From positions 1-26,994 of the forward strand of contig JAHWHT010000004.1 in assembly GCA_019323135.1 (NCBI GenBank): a DNA stretch of 26,994 nt, read 5' to 3'. The DNA is from Candidatus Woesearchaeota archaeon (GTDB taxonomy: Archaea; Nanobdellota; Nanobdellia; Woesearchaeales; ARS49). The notes beneath the pieces were generated by a model. That model saw only the letters and a list, made by a program, of their open reading frames with translations. It was not told where the DNA came from and ran no database searches. Each line of letters opens with the position of its first letter. Position 1 is the first letter of the stretch. Positions 8,505-17,864 of this stretch are shown here, piece after piece. The translations under genes were made by a program, and so were the position numbers.

Positions 8505-10478
8505 ATGAGAAAAAAGAGGGCTCAAGTTACTATTTTTATAATTATAGGCATAATCCTACTACTTAGTACTGTTTTGGTTATTTATTTGGTTTCTAGGCAA
8601 AGTGCAAAACCTCTGGAAGAAGCGATTATTGTTCCTGAGAGTGCAAAGCCAGTTCATGAATTTATCACAAACTGTCTTCAGCAGACTTCTAAGAGAGGTG
8701 TTGCTTTGCTTGGCCAGCAGGGAGGGTTTATTTATGTGCCTGCCATAATTAAGAATACTTATGAAGCAAACATAAAGCTTGACCCTAAAGGTAATTTCTT
8801 GATTCCATTCTGGTATTTTGAGGGAGAAGACAGAACTCCTTCAGTTCAGTTCATGGAAAAAGAATTGCAGAGATATGTTTATGAACATCTGCGTGACTGC
8901 ACTAGCGAGCTTGAGATGTTTCAAGAACAATATAACATTGTTGAGCTGGAAGATTTAGCCCCGGCTGTGACTATTGCAGAAGAAGATGTTATTGTGCGCC
9001 TGAAATGGCCTCTGAAACTCACAACTGTTGATAAGGTTGCAGGTATTGAGGATTATGTTGCAAGAATGCCTGTTAAATTAAAAAAAGCTCATGAGATTGC
9101 CTCTAAAGTAATGAAGACAGAAAATGAGCAGATGTTTTTTGAGAATTTCACAATTGATGCAATGAGTTCTGATCCAGAGATTCCTACTGATGATATGCGT
9201 TTTGAGTGCAAGAAAAGACAGTGGCATCTTGATGATATATCAAAACGTCTTCAAAAAATATTACAATACAATATGCCTATTATCCGTGTTGAAAATACAG
9301 ATTATATTCCTTTTGCTGCAAAGACAAAATATTATGAAAATCTGCGTGATGACAGGGAAGATATGCTTGAGGATTTAGCAGACGGTAAAGAAGAACTTGA
9401 ACCACCTAGCTACACTCCGCCTGATGCAATTGAGTATTTCAAGATGATGATTCGTGCAGGTGTTGAGCCTACGGATTTAAAGGCTAGTTTTGATTATCAG
9501 CCGAGCTGGGGAATGCGTTTGAGCGGCGTCCCTAATTCTGGCGGATGGCTTAAATCAAGTATGGGCAAAGGGGATAGGTCTATGCTTAGCATGCTGTGCC
9601 TTAATCAATGGCATTTTACTTATGATGTTATTTATCCAATAAGGCTCACAGTAAAAGATAATGATGCGTTTGCAGGAGAGGGTTTTGTTTTCCAGATGGC
9701 TTTCCCTGTTTTAGTTAATGATAATATACCTGAGCGAAAATACTTTGGCGTTAGGCAGTTCCAGTCTGTTGACTTTGACAGGCAATTCTGCGAGATAAAA
9801 GGAGATACAGTTGTTGATTTGCGTGCTGTTGGATTTACAGATTCTAGTCCTGTTGAGACTGATTTAGATGATGTTACTATGTTATTTAGGTGTTTGACAG
9901 AAGAGTGTGTACTAGGAAACACAGAAGCAGATAGCGGTTATTACAGACTGCGCACGACTCTGCCAGAGGCCTGCATTAATCCAGTTATTGTTGCAGAAAA
10001 AGAAGGTTATCTTCCTACAGAAGCAGTTTTGACTGGCAGTGAATTAAGAATGTCAATGAAAAAGGTTCGACCGTTTGATGTTAAAATTGTCGTACACCCA
10101 TACAATGCTTATGCAAAGGCCTGGAATCCGCCAAGATATCAGTTGCGAGCTTCAGAAGAAGTATTGGTTCATGTTGGTTTGAAAGGAGATACTTCGCTTG
10201 AACAATACATTGTGTTCCCCTCAAACGATACAATCATAGAGCTTGTCGAGGGCAAAGAAAAATATAATATTGATGTAACTCTTAATTCATTAGATAACCC
10301 TACTGGCGGTTATGTTGCTAAAGATCTGGAGATAGGTTACATGGACTTTGCTAATGCCGATACAATGGAACTGCATGTGTTTGAGTTTGTTCCAATATCC
10401 GATAAAAATAGGATGGAAATGTTTAATTTCATGTTTACTGGAAATTATACTGAAACTTTGAGGCCTACATTCAGATGA
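8505..10478 (+). CDS. Surface protein with prepilin-like N-terminal anchor, paralogue 2
   Basis: 657 aa, ATG preceded by GGGG at a spacing of 5. The N-terminus MRKKRAQVTIFIIIGIILLL has the same prepilin-like form as the protein at 1114, again without Glu at +5. Shared landmarks in the same order include a QQGGFIY segment after a CL..S...A motif, IPFWYF (YWWY in the other copy), MFQEQ, PIIRVENTDYIPF and the strong block at residues about 369-396 (WHFTYDVIYP...DNDAFAGEGFVF). The two proteins are therefore diverged paralogues rather than a recent duplication. The C-terminal third is a series of beta-rich segments, shorter than in the other copy. The stop overlaps the start of the giant gene by ATGA. 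Presumably a membrane-anchored partner of that giant. Function unknown. Confidence 0.85.
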   Translation: MRKKRAQVTIFIIIGIILLLSTVLVIYLVSRQSAKPLEEAIIVPESAKPVHEFITNCLQQTSKRGVALLGQQGGFIYVPAIIKNTYEANIKLDPKGNFLIPFWYFEGEDRTPSVQFMEKELQRYVYEHLRDCTSELEMFQEQYNIVELEDLAPAVTIAEEDVIVRLKWPLKLTTVDKVAGIEDYVARMPVKLKKAHEIASKVMKTENEQMFFENFTIDAMSSDPEIPTDDMRFECKKRQWHLDDISKRLQKILQYNMPIIRVENTDYIPFAAKTKYYENLRDDREDMLEDLADGKEELEPPSYTPPDAIEYFKMMIRAGVEPTDLKASFDYQPSWGMRLSGVPNSGGWLKSSMGKGDRSMLSMLCLNQWHFTYDVIYPIRLTVKDNDAFAGEGFVFQMAFPVLVNDNIPERKYFGVRQFQSVDFDRQFCEIKGDTVVDLRAVGFTDSSPVETDLDDVTMLFRCLTEECVLGNTEADSGYYRLRTTLPEACINPVIVAEKEGYLPTEAVLTGSELRMSMKKVRPFDVKIVVHPYNAYAKAWNPPRYQLRASEEVLVHVGLKGDTSLEQYIVFPSNDTIIELVEGKEKYNIDVTLNSLDNPTGGYVAKDLEIGYMDFANADTMELHVFEFVPISDKNRMEMFNFMFTGNYTETLRPTFR

Positions 10479-13400
10479 GAAAAGAAAAAGCATTACAGTC
10501 AATGTCGATGTTCATGATAGTTCTAGTTTTATTGCTCCCTGTTTCTTTTGCACAGAGCCTGGGCAATCAGACAGCATCTTCTGGAAGCATGCCTCTAGAT
10601 GTGGTTGTTCCTCAGTTTTCAAAAATAAAATATGTTGATGTTTCAGGACTAACTGTCCCTGATGCAAAGATTGAATATTATATTGGTCCGACAAAAGTAA
10701 AAATTGGCAGGTCAAAGAGTGATGGCACATTCTCTACTCTGAGAGTTCCTTTGATTAAGCAGGGCGAGAATAGTTTGCTAATCAAAGCTATTGTTGGTGA
10801 TGTTTCTGTCCAAAAATCTTTTAGTGTTTTCTTTGACTCAAATCCTCCTGTTCTTACTGTCTCAGATATTCCTTCGTTCACAACTCAATCGTCTTTAAAA
10901 GTTAACGGTGATGTGAGCGAACCTGTCACTATTAAATACGCTAGTTATGCTAAGAAAGATGACGAGCCTCCTGTTATTGTTACTGGTCTAGAAGTGCGAG
11001 AGGTTCAAAAGAATCAGGTTGCTCTTGCTTGGATTCCTTCAACAGCAGATGATTTGTTAGAGTATGCGATTTATCGTGACAGCAAACTGGTCGGCACATC
11101 AAGGACTGCTATATTTTTAGATAATGCTGTTGCAAGCGGTAAAGAATATACTTATCAAGTTAGTGCAGTTGATGACAGCTGTAATGAAGGTCCTAAGTCT
11201 GCTTCTAAAAAAGCAACAACTAAGTCTGGCGGTAATGATGAAGTGCGGGCGGTTGCTGCTAGCTTGAGTTGCGGTTCTAAATTCCAGGTAATAAGCACTG
11301 CTGTTCCGTTTGAGATAACTCTCCCAATTGCTGCAGGCAGGAATATTGTTGAGATTATTGCAGAGGATAAAGCAGGCAATGTTGATAAGGTTATGCAAGA
11401 GGTTAATTTAGATGTTGGCCCTCCACAATTTTTGTCTAATAATATAGACTCAGTCGGCACAACATATATTCCTGAATTTGATATCAAGGGTCAGCTTTCT
11501 GAAAAAGGAACTGTGTTTGTTTATGTTAATGATATGTCAAAGCCAGTGCATTATGGCTTGACAGATGATGAAGGTAATTTTGAGATACCTATTAAATTAA
11601 AACAGGAAGTTAAGGTAGAATCTGGTTCTGCTGCAGAATTAGATACTGGCGTTGGATGGGAAAACAAAGTCAAGCTTAAAGCAGTTGATTTGGCTGGGCA
11701 AGAAGCTTGGTATCCTGGTGCTTCCAAGACTTCCACAATCATCTGGGCTATCTGCGGTTATGGCTCTTGGTTTGATTTTGATATTGAAGAAGTTTCACCG
11801 ACTATTCTTACCCCTAGATTGTTAATGCAGGGTGTTCAGCAGATTGGCGTTCCTTTTACACTTACTTATATTGGCGGTCAGGAAGATGCAGAAATTGCAG
11901 GATTAGTCAATGCAATTCCTGTGCGTCTCTCTCCAGATATTGCAGAGTATTTTGATAATGATAAGATTGCAGTTCCTCAAGTCTGGCTGCAGAAAAGAAG
12001 CAATGAAAAAGTTTGGGATGGTTTTATACAGGTTAATTTTAATGAATGGCCAAGAGATCAGCTTGATTTAGGAAGCAATGATACTGAAGCCGCTGTTGAG
12101 AAAGCTATCAGTGAATGGCGTCGCGGAGAACATATTGACGCTGGATGGGGCGGCCGCGGTGTTTACTTAAAGCCAGGATGTATTGATCCGGCACTTGGCT
12201 GTGCTAAATTTTATTTAGAACTAGATATTCCATTAAAAGAAAAAGTACGAATTTATGATGCTCAGACTCAGCAGGAACGGTTTGAGTGGAAAACAGCAAG
12301 ACAGAGAAACTGCCTTCCTTTAACTATGTCTATGGATCAGGTGATTCCTCCTGATGTGATTAGAAAGAATTCACTAAAAGCCACATCTGAATTTTTTAGT
12401 CAGGCTATTGAATTGATTGACAAGGTTCTTGATCCTCTGACTACTTTTACAGAGAATTTGATGTATTTATGCATGAGTTCTGCTGCTGCTTTATTCCTTG
12501 CAGGTCTCTCAAAAAGGATTCTTTGTAGTTCGCTTATAATGAAGGACGGTGTTGATTCAGATATTGCAGAAGCAGGAATTTGTTCTATTGCATATGAAAA
12601 TGATGAGGATAAGAAGTCAAGTTGTGAAAAATGTCAATGGACTGTCAAGACATATAAGAATATTGTTGAAGATTTATACCAGCCTATCTGTGACAGAATT
12701 ACCTGCCCAAGTGCTCCAACTGTCCAGAAATTCATTTTAGATAAAAAAGGAAGTCCTAAAGATATAACTAATAAGATTTCTAACGTTATTCCTGAAGATG
12801 GCGACGCAAGTCCAAGACAAAAAGCTATTGATTTATGGGGAGTTAATGGGAAAGTTTATTCGGGTAATGGTTGTGGTTTTAGTAATGTGTTGAGTTTAGG
12901 TTATACTGTTGAAAAACAAGCAGTTCATGAACGAGGAAAAAGTAGAGAAGGAGAATCCTGTAGTACTGACAGTGGCTGTGATGCTGGACTGTACTGTAAT
13001 CCATTCAGCAAAACTTGCATGGTCCGCACAGAACAAGAGACGTCAATGCATTCTGTTCCTAAAGGCGGAACGTGCTGGAAACCAGAAGATTGCATGTCTG
13101 GTTTGACTTGTGATGTTTTCAATAAATGTTCAGCACCTAGCTCAGAACCTGCGCCAGGATCTCAAGGCATCGGAGAAACTTGTTTTACAGATACTGAGTG
13201 TAGGTCTAATCTAAAGTGCAGTACTTTTACTGGCAAGTGTTATGAACCTTCACCGTCACTTGCAGATGTTAATCAGGAATGTGGTGAAGATAGTGATTGT
13301 ATGGCTGGATTGATTTGTGATAAAACTTATCAAATCTGTAAATCCGGCTCAAGACTCACTGGCGGCGTATCTGTTGATGTTTCCTCTGCTTTTGCAACTG

Positions 13401-16400
13401 GTTCTTCTGTTGCAGGAATTGCAGGGCAGACAACTACAACTACTAGCAGCACATCTTCAAGTTCTTCTGCAGGTTCTTATTCAAGTGATACAATTTGCGG
13501 ATACAAGCTTAGCGAATTAGGAATTAAAGGAAATCAGATTGGTGTTAAGGAATTATACGATGTTTATACTGGTACTGGCGTATGGGCGCAAGTTAAGGAG
13601 GACTGCACCAATAGTTCACTTCATCCTGCCTGTCCATTATGCTGCGGTATCGATTATATGTGGCAGTGGAACAGTGCTTGCGGCATTGGCAACTTTTTAG
13701 GGACTACTGAGGTTATTGATTTAGATACGTATGATGAATTAAAGCACAGCACCCAGCTTGCTGCTGAAAAAGCAGGCAAAGGCGATGAGATTGGCAAACC
13801 AAATATTTTGAATTTCTTGTCAGGTTTCTGCACTTCAGAAGGAAACCCTTCCCCAGATGTAGTCAGGACAGGTCTTAATTTCAATCCAAAGATTTCAGAG
13901 GCAGAAGAAAATGCTATGCAGGTGTTTGTCTTCCCTGATTCGACTCAAAAAGGAGATAGTTTCAAATACAGAGTTTTTAGAGGGTATCTTGCAAAGACTT
14001 TTGTTATTAATAACGCAATAAAGAATGATAAAAAAGTGTACAAAGAATCCGAGCGGTATAAGTTCTCTAGTAATCTAGAGGCAATAAAAGATACAGAGCT
14101 CACTCAGTTTTTCAGTAAAGAAGGCAATGCTGCGGCTCAGAAAAAAGGATTTGCTTCTGCTTTATGTCAGAATGTTGGCAGTTCAAAACTTGAAGGCAAA
14201 AAATCTTGCAGTATTGTTGCTAATGAAGTTTTTGATAAAGTCAAGAGTCATGTTGGTTCTGTTGACCAGGAATATATTATCAAGCCAAGCGATGGCATAA
14301 TTAATAGTATCCGTTGTATCTGCTTCCCATCTTTAATTGCTTATCTAAAACAGTGGAGAGCAATCTCTGTTGCAATCAAAAATTGTGTTGACATGATTCG
14401 ATTGACTGGCGATGGCAGTGAAGGCCAGTGTCGAGCTTTGTTAAGTACTTATGTTTGTGATTTGTTATGGGAAATCATTAGTTGTTTTGCAAATAAATGG
14501 GGCACTTCAAGTGGCAAAAGACTTGGTGCTGATGCAGGTATTGGAAGTATTATTGGTATCTTGACTGGTGCAGGAAGTGATCTTGCTAATGAAGTTAAAG
14601 GAAGGTATGGTGAGACTTCTACTTTTAATGCAATGTTTAATGAAAAAGAAATGGTTCACGGCTTGTGCTTGCTTGCATTTGGAATGGAGTGGAATGTTGA
14701 TGTAAGTGCAATGGTTCAGCAGAGTGTTGCATCTGTGCCTGTTGAAACAATTGTAATGGGCCCTACTCCTTGTCAGAGCAGGTTTATCGCATGGAATCCG
14801 ATTACTAACCCCAGAGGTCTGACTACTTGGGAATATCACTTTGGTCTGATGGCTTCTGCAGGTGCAGACATCACCCCTAGAGTTAAGCTTAAGTGCAGCT
14901 CTGGATTTGATTGCTCTGAATCAGACGGTTTTGTAGGAGGAGAATGTGACTGCAATAAAGGCGGTGAACAAGAGATTACAATCACTCCTACCTGTAAGCC
15001 TGCGTGGAAGAGCCAGATTAAGAAAGACGAGCTTGTAAGCTTGGATTGTACATACACTGCTCAGCAAGCAAAACAAAGATATGACACTTTAATATTTGAA
15101 TATGATTGGTATGACACTGGAACAAAGCAGAGAGTTACTAAATCTTCTAAATGCAGCATTAATGCAGTTGGTTCTCAACCGCCTTCTTTCTGCAGATTTG
15201 ATGCTTTGACTGCGAGTTTCAGGTGCAGGTTTGGAGAATCTCCTAGCGGAATAAGGATTGAGACAGTAAAACCGCAATATGAATATGCGTTGATACATGC
15301 CGACAAAACTAAAAAAGACATCCCTACTTTTGCTCTTAATGAAAATCCAGAGTTTGAATTGTTGGTTAGCCAGATGATGCCTGAAGAACAGTCAGAGATG
15401 GCTCAAGGAATTAAATATTTAGGATATAAGATAACCAATGTTAAGGGGGATATTGTTACTGAGATTGACCCTGCTAAAGACGATTTCACAATTCAGTTAA
15501 AGACTGATGGTAGATATAAGCAGCTTGTTGAGATTCCTAATGATGGTAATTGGAAAAAATTCTTTAATGTAGGTGGTGCAAGCAAGCTTCCAGTAAGCAT
15601 TTGGTCTAATGACATTGCTTTGTCTAATAAGATTGCAGCCAAGCCTGGCGATTATATTGGCAATATAAATATTGTTTATACTGAAAAAAATAAATTCACG
15701 CCGGGTAAAGAAAAATTTGTTGTGGATATTCAAGGAAACGATTTATCTGTTTATGTTTATAGAGGCAAGGCAGCTTCTTATTTAACTGAAAGCAAATATA
15801 AAATATTTGATGGAAAAGGCAAAGTAAAAGACGGCGAGACATATAAGATAATTTACAAGCCCGACGCTGATAAAAGTTATGATATTTCATTTAAGTTAAT
15901 TGACACAAAACTGTTTGGCACTGACAGAGTTCAGTTCTTGCTGGATTACGCAAAAGGAACTCCTTCAAAAGATCCTTGTACAAGCGGAGAACCTGTGACT
16001 TGGAATGCGCAGTTTACTGCATATGATGCAGATAAATATGGACGTGTAACAAGCCAAGTTTCTGTTGATCCTAAGACTGGAGAAAAGCAGAGCAAATCTG
16101 CAGCATTTAAGATATCTTGCTTTAATGCCGATGACTTAGAAGAAACTGAAAAAGATACAGCAACACTTCCTGGCGAGCTTAAATTTGTCATTAATATGGT
16201 TCCAAGTGGGGAAGGTATTGACTTGCACACTCCATTGTATTTTGATCATTACGAAGAAGGAGGCATGGTTTGGTCTAGTTATTACAAGAGCGAAGATAAA
16301 AACAATAAGCCTTCTCCTGGCGAAACAGGCGCTTTGAGATTGTGGATTGAAAACACTGGCGATTTAACATACCGTGATTTGCGTGTTCAATTAACAGGTC

Positions 16401-17863
16401 CTCCGGGTGTTAAAATTCAGTATTATAATCCTGAGACAAAGGAATTAGGAGATGATTTCTCAAATATGTTTACTTTGGATAATACTGGTGATACTAAAGA
16501 GCAGACGTTTGGTTATATTATTACAATACCTAAAGATTATTCTGATGCAGAGATTCCTTTGAGATTAGGTATTGTTCAAAAACCAGGCCCTATTACCTTA
16601 GATTTTAATCTTGATGCAGACGGCCAGAATATTTTGCTTGATCCTTATTTATACTTTGATCATTATGATATTGCACAAGGCGGTTCTGTCTGGACTTCAT
16701 TATATGATAGCGAAGACAAAAACAATATGCCTACTTGGGAAGAGAAAGGCATCGTTAGATTTAGAATAGAGAACAAAGGTACTGATGATTCAAAAGACGT
16801 AACTGCAGAATTAATCGCACCAAGCGGAGTCGGAGTACAGTTTTACAATCCTGAAAATGGTCAATTGTCAGGTACAGTATCAAGCAGTTTCGATCTTGAT
16901 GTGCTTGGCGATGAGCGAGAAAAGACATTGGCGTATCTGGTTGAATTCCCAGAGTCTTCTCTGGACCGTCATTTTGCTTTCAAGTTAAAATTACATGGTC
17001 TAGACCAAGTTGGCGATACACCTTTCCTTCAAACTGCAACAGGAGTATCTTGTACTGCAATTGATTCTTGTGCAGATTATGTGACGGCAGATTGTGCAGA
17101 TAATATTTGCGATAAAAATATGCCTCACGGTTGCTTGTATGACTCAGGCAGAAAGACATGCACCGCGCGGGAGTATAAGATTGAAACTGCAACATTATTT
17201 CAGAATAATGTTCCGGTAATAGAACTATCAACCAGTCCAACGAATCCAGTAAAAGCAGAAGCAGGCATTAAATATAATATGCAGATAAAAACTAATTTAA
17301 AAGTGCCTTATCTGTATGAAACAATATATGCTGAAAATGGCAATGTTTTGTTCCAGGCATCTAAATTTTTCGAGAATTATGATGACCGCTTTAATACGAA
17401 TCTTTACAGCAGTCTAGCGCGCAAATTAAGGATAGGTCTTTTAGCAACAGACCAAAATGGTGTTTCACTTGCAACAAAAGATTACTGGGTTGAATTTGTG
17501 AAGTCTGCGTGCTCAGAATCAGCAGGTGTTTGTGATGGTAGTTGCAGCGACATTGCAAGAATCGCTTCAGATTTTAGTTGTGATGCGGGCAGGCAGTGTT
17601 GTATAAGCCCGTATATTTTTAAGAGCGGGCGACAGGTTCCAGCAACCTGTGAAGATTATGATGGTTTTTGCTCTAACAGCTGCGATTCTACTGAGACTGA
17701 AATTCCGTATTATAGATTTGATTGCGACGAAAATTCTGTTTGCTGTGTCTCTACAGACTTTGATGACGAATGTCCAGGTGTATGTGCGACTAGTTGCGAC
17801 CAAGTATATGAAGATATAGGTAAATTAGATTGTCTTTCAGGAAGCACTTGCTGCGCAGATTAA
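10475..17863 (+). CDS. Giant secreted multidomain Cys-rich surface protein (2462 aa), paralogue 2
   Basis: Signal peptide 1-27 (core MIVLVLLLPVSFA). Domains in order: an Ig-like domain at about 90-310, interrupted by a fibronectin type III domain at 163-250 (DEPPVIVTGLEVREV...YAIYRDSKLVG...YTYQVSAVD); another Ig-like domain from about 320; a beta/mixed region to about 640; a Cys-rich helical region with a hydrophobic stretch near 665-685; four EB-like cysteine repeats at 826-957; a Thr/Ser linker near 985-1005; a second Cys-rich helical region with a CxCxP motif at 1281-1285, shared with the 1063-aa protein; beta domains; a tandem 138-residue repeat at 1921-2190; and three six-cysteine CC modules at 2346-2462. 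No obvious C-terminal anchor or catalytic motif. The start overlaps the upstream gene by ATGA. It is most likely a cell-surface adhesin or structural fibre; that is inference from architecture. Confidence 0.88.
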   Translation: MRKEKALQSMSMFMIVLVLLLPVSFAQSLGNQTASSGSMPLDVVVPQFSKIKYVDVSGLTVPDAKIEYYIGPTKVKIGRSKSDGTFSTLRVPLIKQGENSLLIKAIVGDVSVQKSFSVFFDSNPPVLTVSDIPSFTTQSSLKVNGDVSEPVTIKYASYAKKDDEPPVIVTGLEVREVQKNQVALAWIPSTADDLLEYAIYRDSKLVGTSRTAIFLDNAVASGKEYTYQVSAVDDSCNEGPKSASKKATTKSGGNDEVRAVAASLSCGSKFQVISTAVPFEITLPIAAGRNIVEIIAEDKAGNVDKVMQEVNLDVGPPQFLSNNIDSVGTTYIPEFDIKGQLSEKGTVFVYVNDMSKPVHYGLTDDEGNFEIPIKLKQEVKVESGSAAELDTGVGWENKVKLKAVDLAGQEAWYPGASKTSTIIWAICGYGSWFDFDIEEVSPTILTPRLLMQGVQQIGVPFTLTYIGGQEDAEIAGLVNAIPVRLSPDIAEYFDNDKIAVPQVWLQKRSNEKVWDGFIQVNFNEWPRDQLDLGSNDTEAAVEKAISEWRRGEHIDAGWGGRGVYLKPGCIDPALGCAKFYLELDIPLKEKVRIYDAQTQQERFEWKTARQRNCLPLTMSMDQVIPPDVIRKNSLKATSEFFSQAIELIDKVLDPLTTFTENLMYLCMSSAAALFLAGLSKRILCSSLIMKDGVDSDIAEAGICSIAYENDEDKKSSCEKCQWTVKTYKNIVEDLYQPICDRITCPSAPTVQKFILDKKGSPKDITNKISNVIPEDGDASPRQKAIDLWGVNGKVYSGNGCGFSNVLSLGYTVEKQAVHERGKSREGESCSTDSGCDAGLYCNPFSKTCMVRTEQETSMHSVPKGGTCWKPEDCMSGLTCDVFNKCSAPSSEPAPGSQGIGETCFTDTECRSNLKCSTFTGKCYEPSPSLADVNQECGEDSDCMAGLICDKTYQICKSGSRLTGGVSVDVSSAFATGSSVAGIAGQTTTTTSSTSSSSSAGSYSSDTICGYKLSELGIKGNQIGVKELYDVYTGTGVWAQVKEDCTNSSLHPACPLCCGIDYMWQWNSACGIGNFLGTTEVIDLDTYDELKHSTQLAAEKAGKGDEIGKPNILNFLSGFCTSEGNPSPDVVRTGLNFNPKISEAEENAMQVFVFPDSTQKGDSFKYRVFRGYLAKTFVINNAIKNDKKVYKESERYKFSSNLEAIKDTELTQFFSKEGNAAAQKKGFASALCQNVGSSKLEGKKSCSIVANEVFDKVKSHVGSVDQEYIIKPSDGIINSIRCICFPSLIAYLKQWRAISVAIKNCVDMIRLTGDGSEGQCRALLSTYVCDLLWEIISCFANKWGTSSGKRLGADAGIGSIIGILTGAGSDLANEVKGRYGETSTFNAMFNEKEMVHGLCLLAFGMEWNVDVSAMVQQSVASVPVETIVMGPTPCQSRFIAWNPITNPRGLTTWEYHFGLMASAGADITPRVKLKCSSGFDCSESDGFVGGECDCNKGGEQEITITPTCKPAWKSQIKKDELVSLDCTYTAQQAKQRYDTLIFEYDWYDTGTKQRVTKSSKCSINAVGSQPPSFCRFDALTASFRCRFGESPSGIRIETVKPQYEYALIHADKTKKDIPTFALNENPEFELLVSQMMPEEQSEMAQGIKYLGYKITNVKGDIVTEIDPAKDDFTIQLKTDGRYKQLVEIPNDGNWKKFFNVGGASKLPVSIWSNDIALSNKIAAKPGDYIGNINIVYTEKNKFTPGKEKFVVDIQGNDLSVYVYRGKAASYLTESKYKIFDGKGKVKDGETYKIIYKPDADKSYDISFKLIDTKLFGTDRVQFLLDYAKGTPSKDPCTSGEPVTWNAQFTAYDADKYGRVTSQVSVDPKTGEKQSKSAAFKISCFNADDLEETEKDTATLPGELKFVINMVPSGEGIDLHTPLYFDHYEEGGMVWSSYYKSEDKNNKPSPGETGALRLWIENTGDLTYRDLRVQLTGPPGVKIQYYNPETKELGDDFSNMFTLDNTGDTKEQTFGYIITIPKDYSDAEIPLRLGIVQKPGPITLDFNLDADGQNILLDPYLYFDHYDIAQGGSVWTSLYDSEDKNNMPTWEEKGIVRFRIENKGTDDSKDVTAELIAPSGVGVQFYNPENGQLSGTVSSSFDLDVLGDEREKTLAYLVEFPESSLDRHFAFKLKLHGLDQVGDTPFLQTATGVSCTAIDSCADYVTADCADNICDKNMPHGCLYDSGRKTCTAREYKIETATLFQNNVPVIELSTSPTNPVKAEAGIKYNMQIKTNLKVPYLYETIYAENGNVLFQASKFFENYDDRFNTNLYSSLARKLRIGLLATDQNGVSLATKDYWVEFVKSACSESAGVCDGSCSDIARIASDFSCDAGRQCCISPYIFKSGRQVPATCEDYDGFCSNSCDSTETEIPYYRFDCDENSVCCVSTDFDDECPGVCATSCDQVYEDIGKLDCLSGSTCCAD
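12950..13340 (+). repeat. Four tandem EB-like Cys repeats within the giant protein
   Basis: Residues 826-955 hold four copies of a C-x5-C-x5-C-x5/6-C unit: cysteines at 829/835/841/848, 867/873/879/885, 903/909/915/922 and 936/942/948/955. Each has an acidic residue just before the second cysteine and an (A/S)GL or SNL between the second and third. The pattern resembles the EB module and the Dickkopf N-terminal Cys region of eukaryotic secreted proteins. A Thr/Ser-rich linker follows. Confidence 0.75.
16235..17020 (+). repeat. Tandem 138-residue beta repeat within the giant protein
   Basis: Two units begin at residues 1921 and 2059 with LYFDHY, then SEDKNN, then an (L/F)R(L/I)EN segment and a GV-x-(I/V)-Q-(Y/F)-YNPE motif (the second unit has FYNPE). 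The nucleotide period is 414 bp. The IEN(T/K)G core resembles CARDB-type beta-sandwich domains; the family call is tentative, but the internal duplication is plain in the sequence. Confidence 0.7.
17510..17860 (+). repeat. Three C-terminal knottin-like CC modules within the giant protein
   Basis: Residues 2346-2460 contain three six-cysteine units: C-x6-C-x3-C-x11-C-x5-CC, C-x6-C-x3-C-x13-C-x5-CC and C-x3-C-x3-C-x11-C-x5-CC. The last pair of cysteines is two residues from the C-terminus. Three disulfides per unit are likely. They may cap the distal tip of the surface protein. Confidence 0.75.
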
Positions 17864-17864
17864 A

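Noticed and set aside
12950..13340. The Cys-rich repeats and FN3 domain as recent transfer from a eukaryote
   Set aside because: Base composition and codon style look the same as the rest of the gene, and both modules can arise or persist in archaeal surface proteins.
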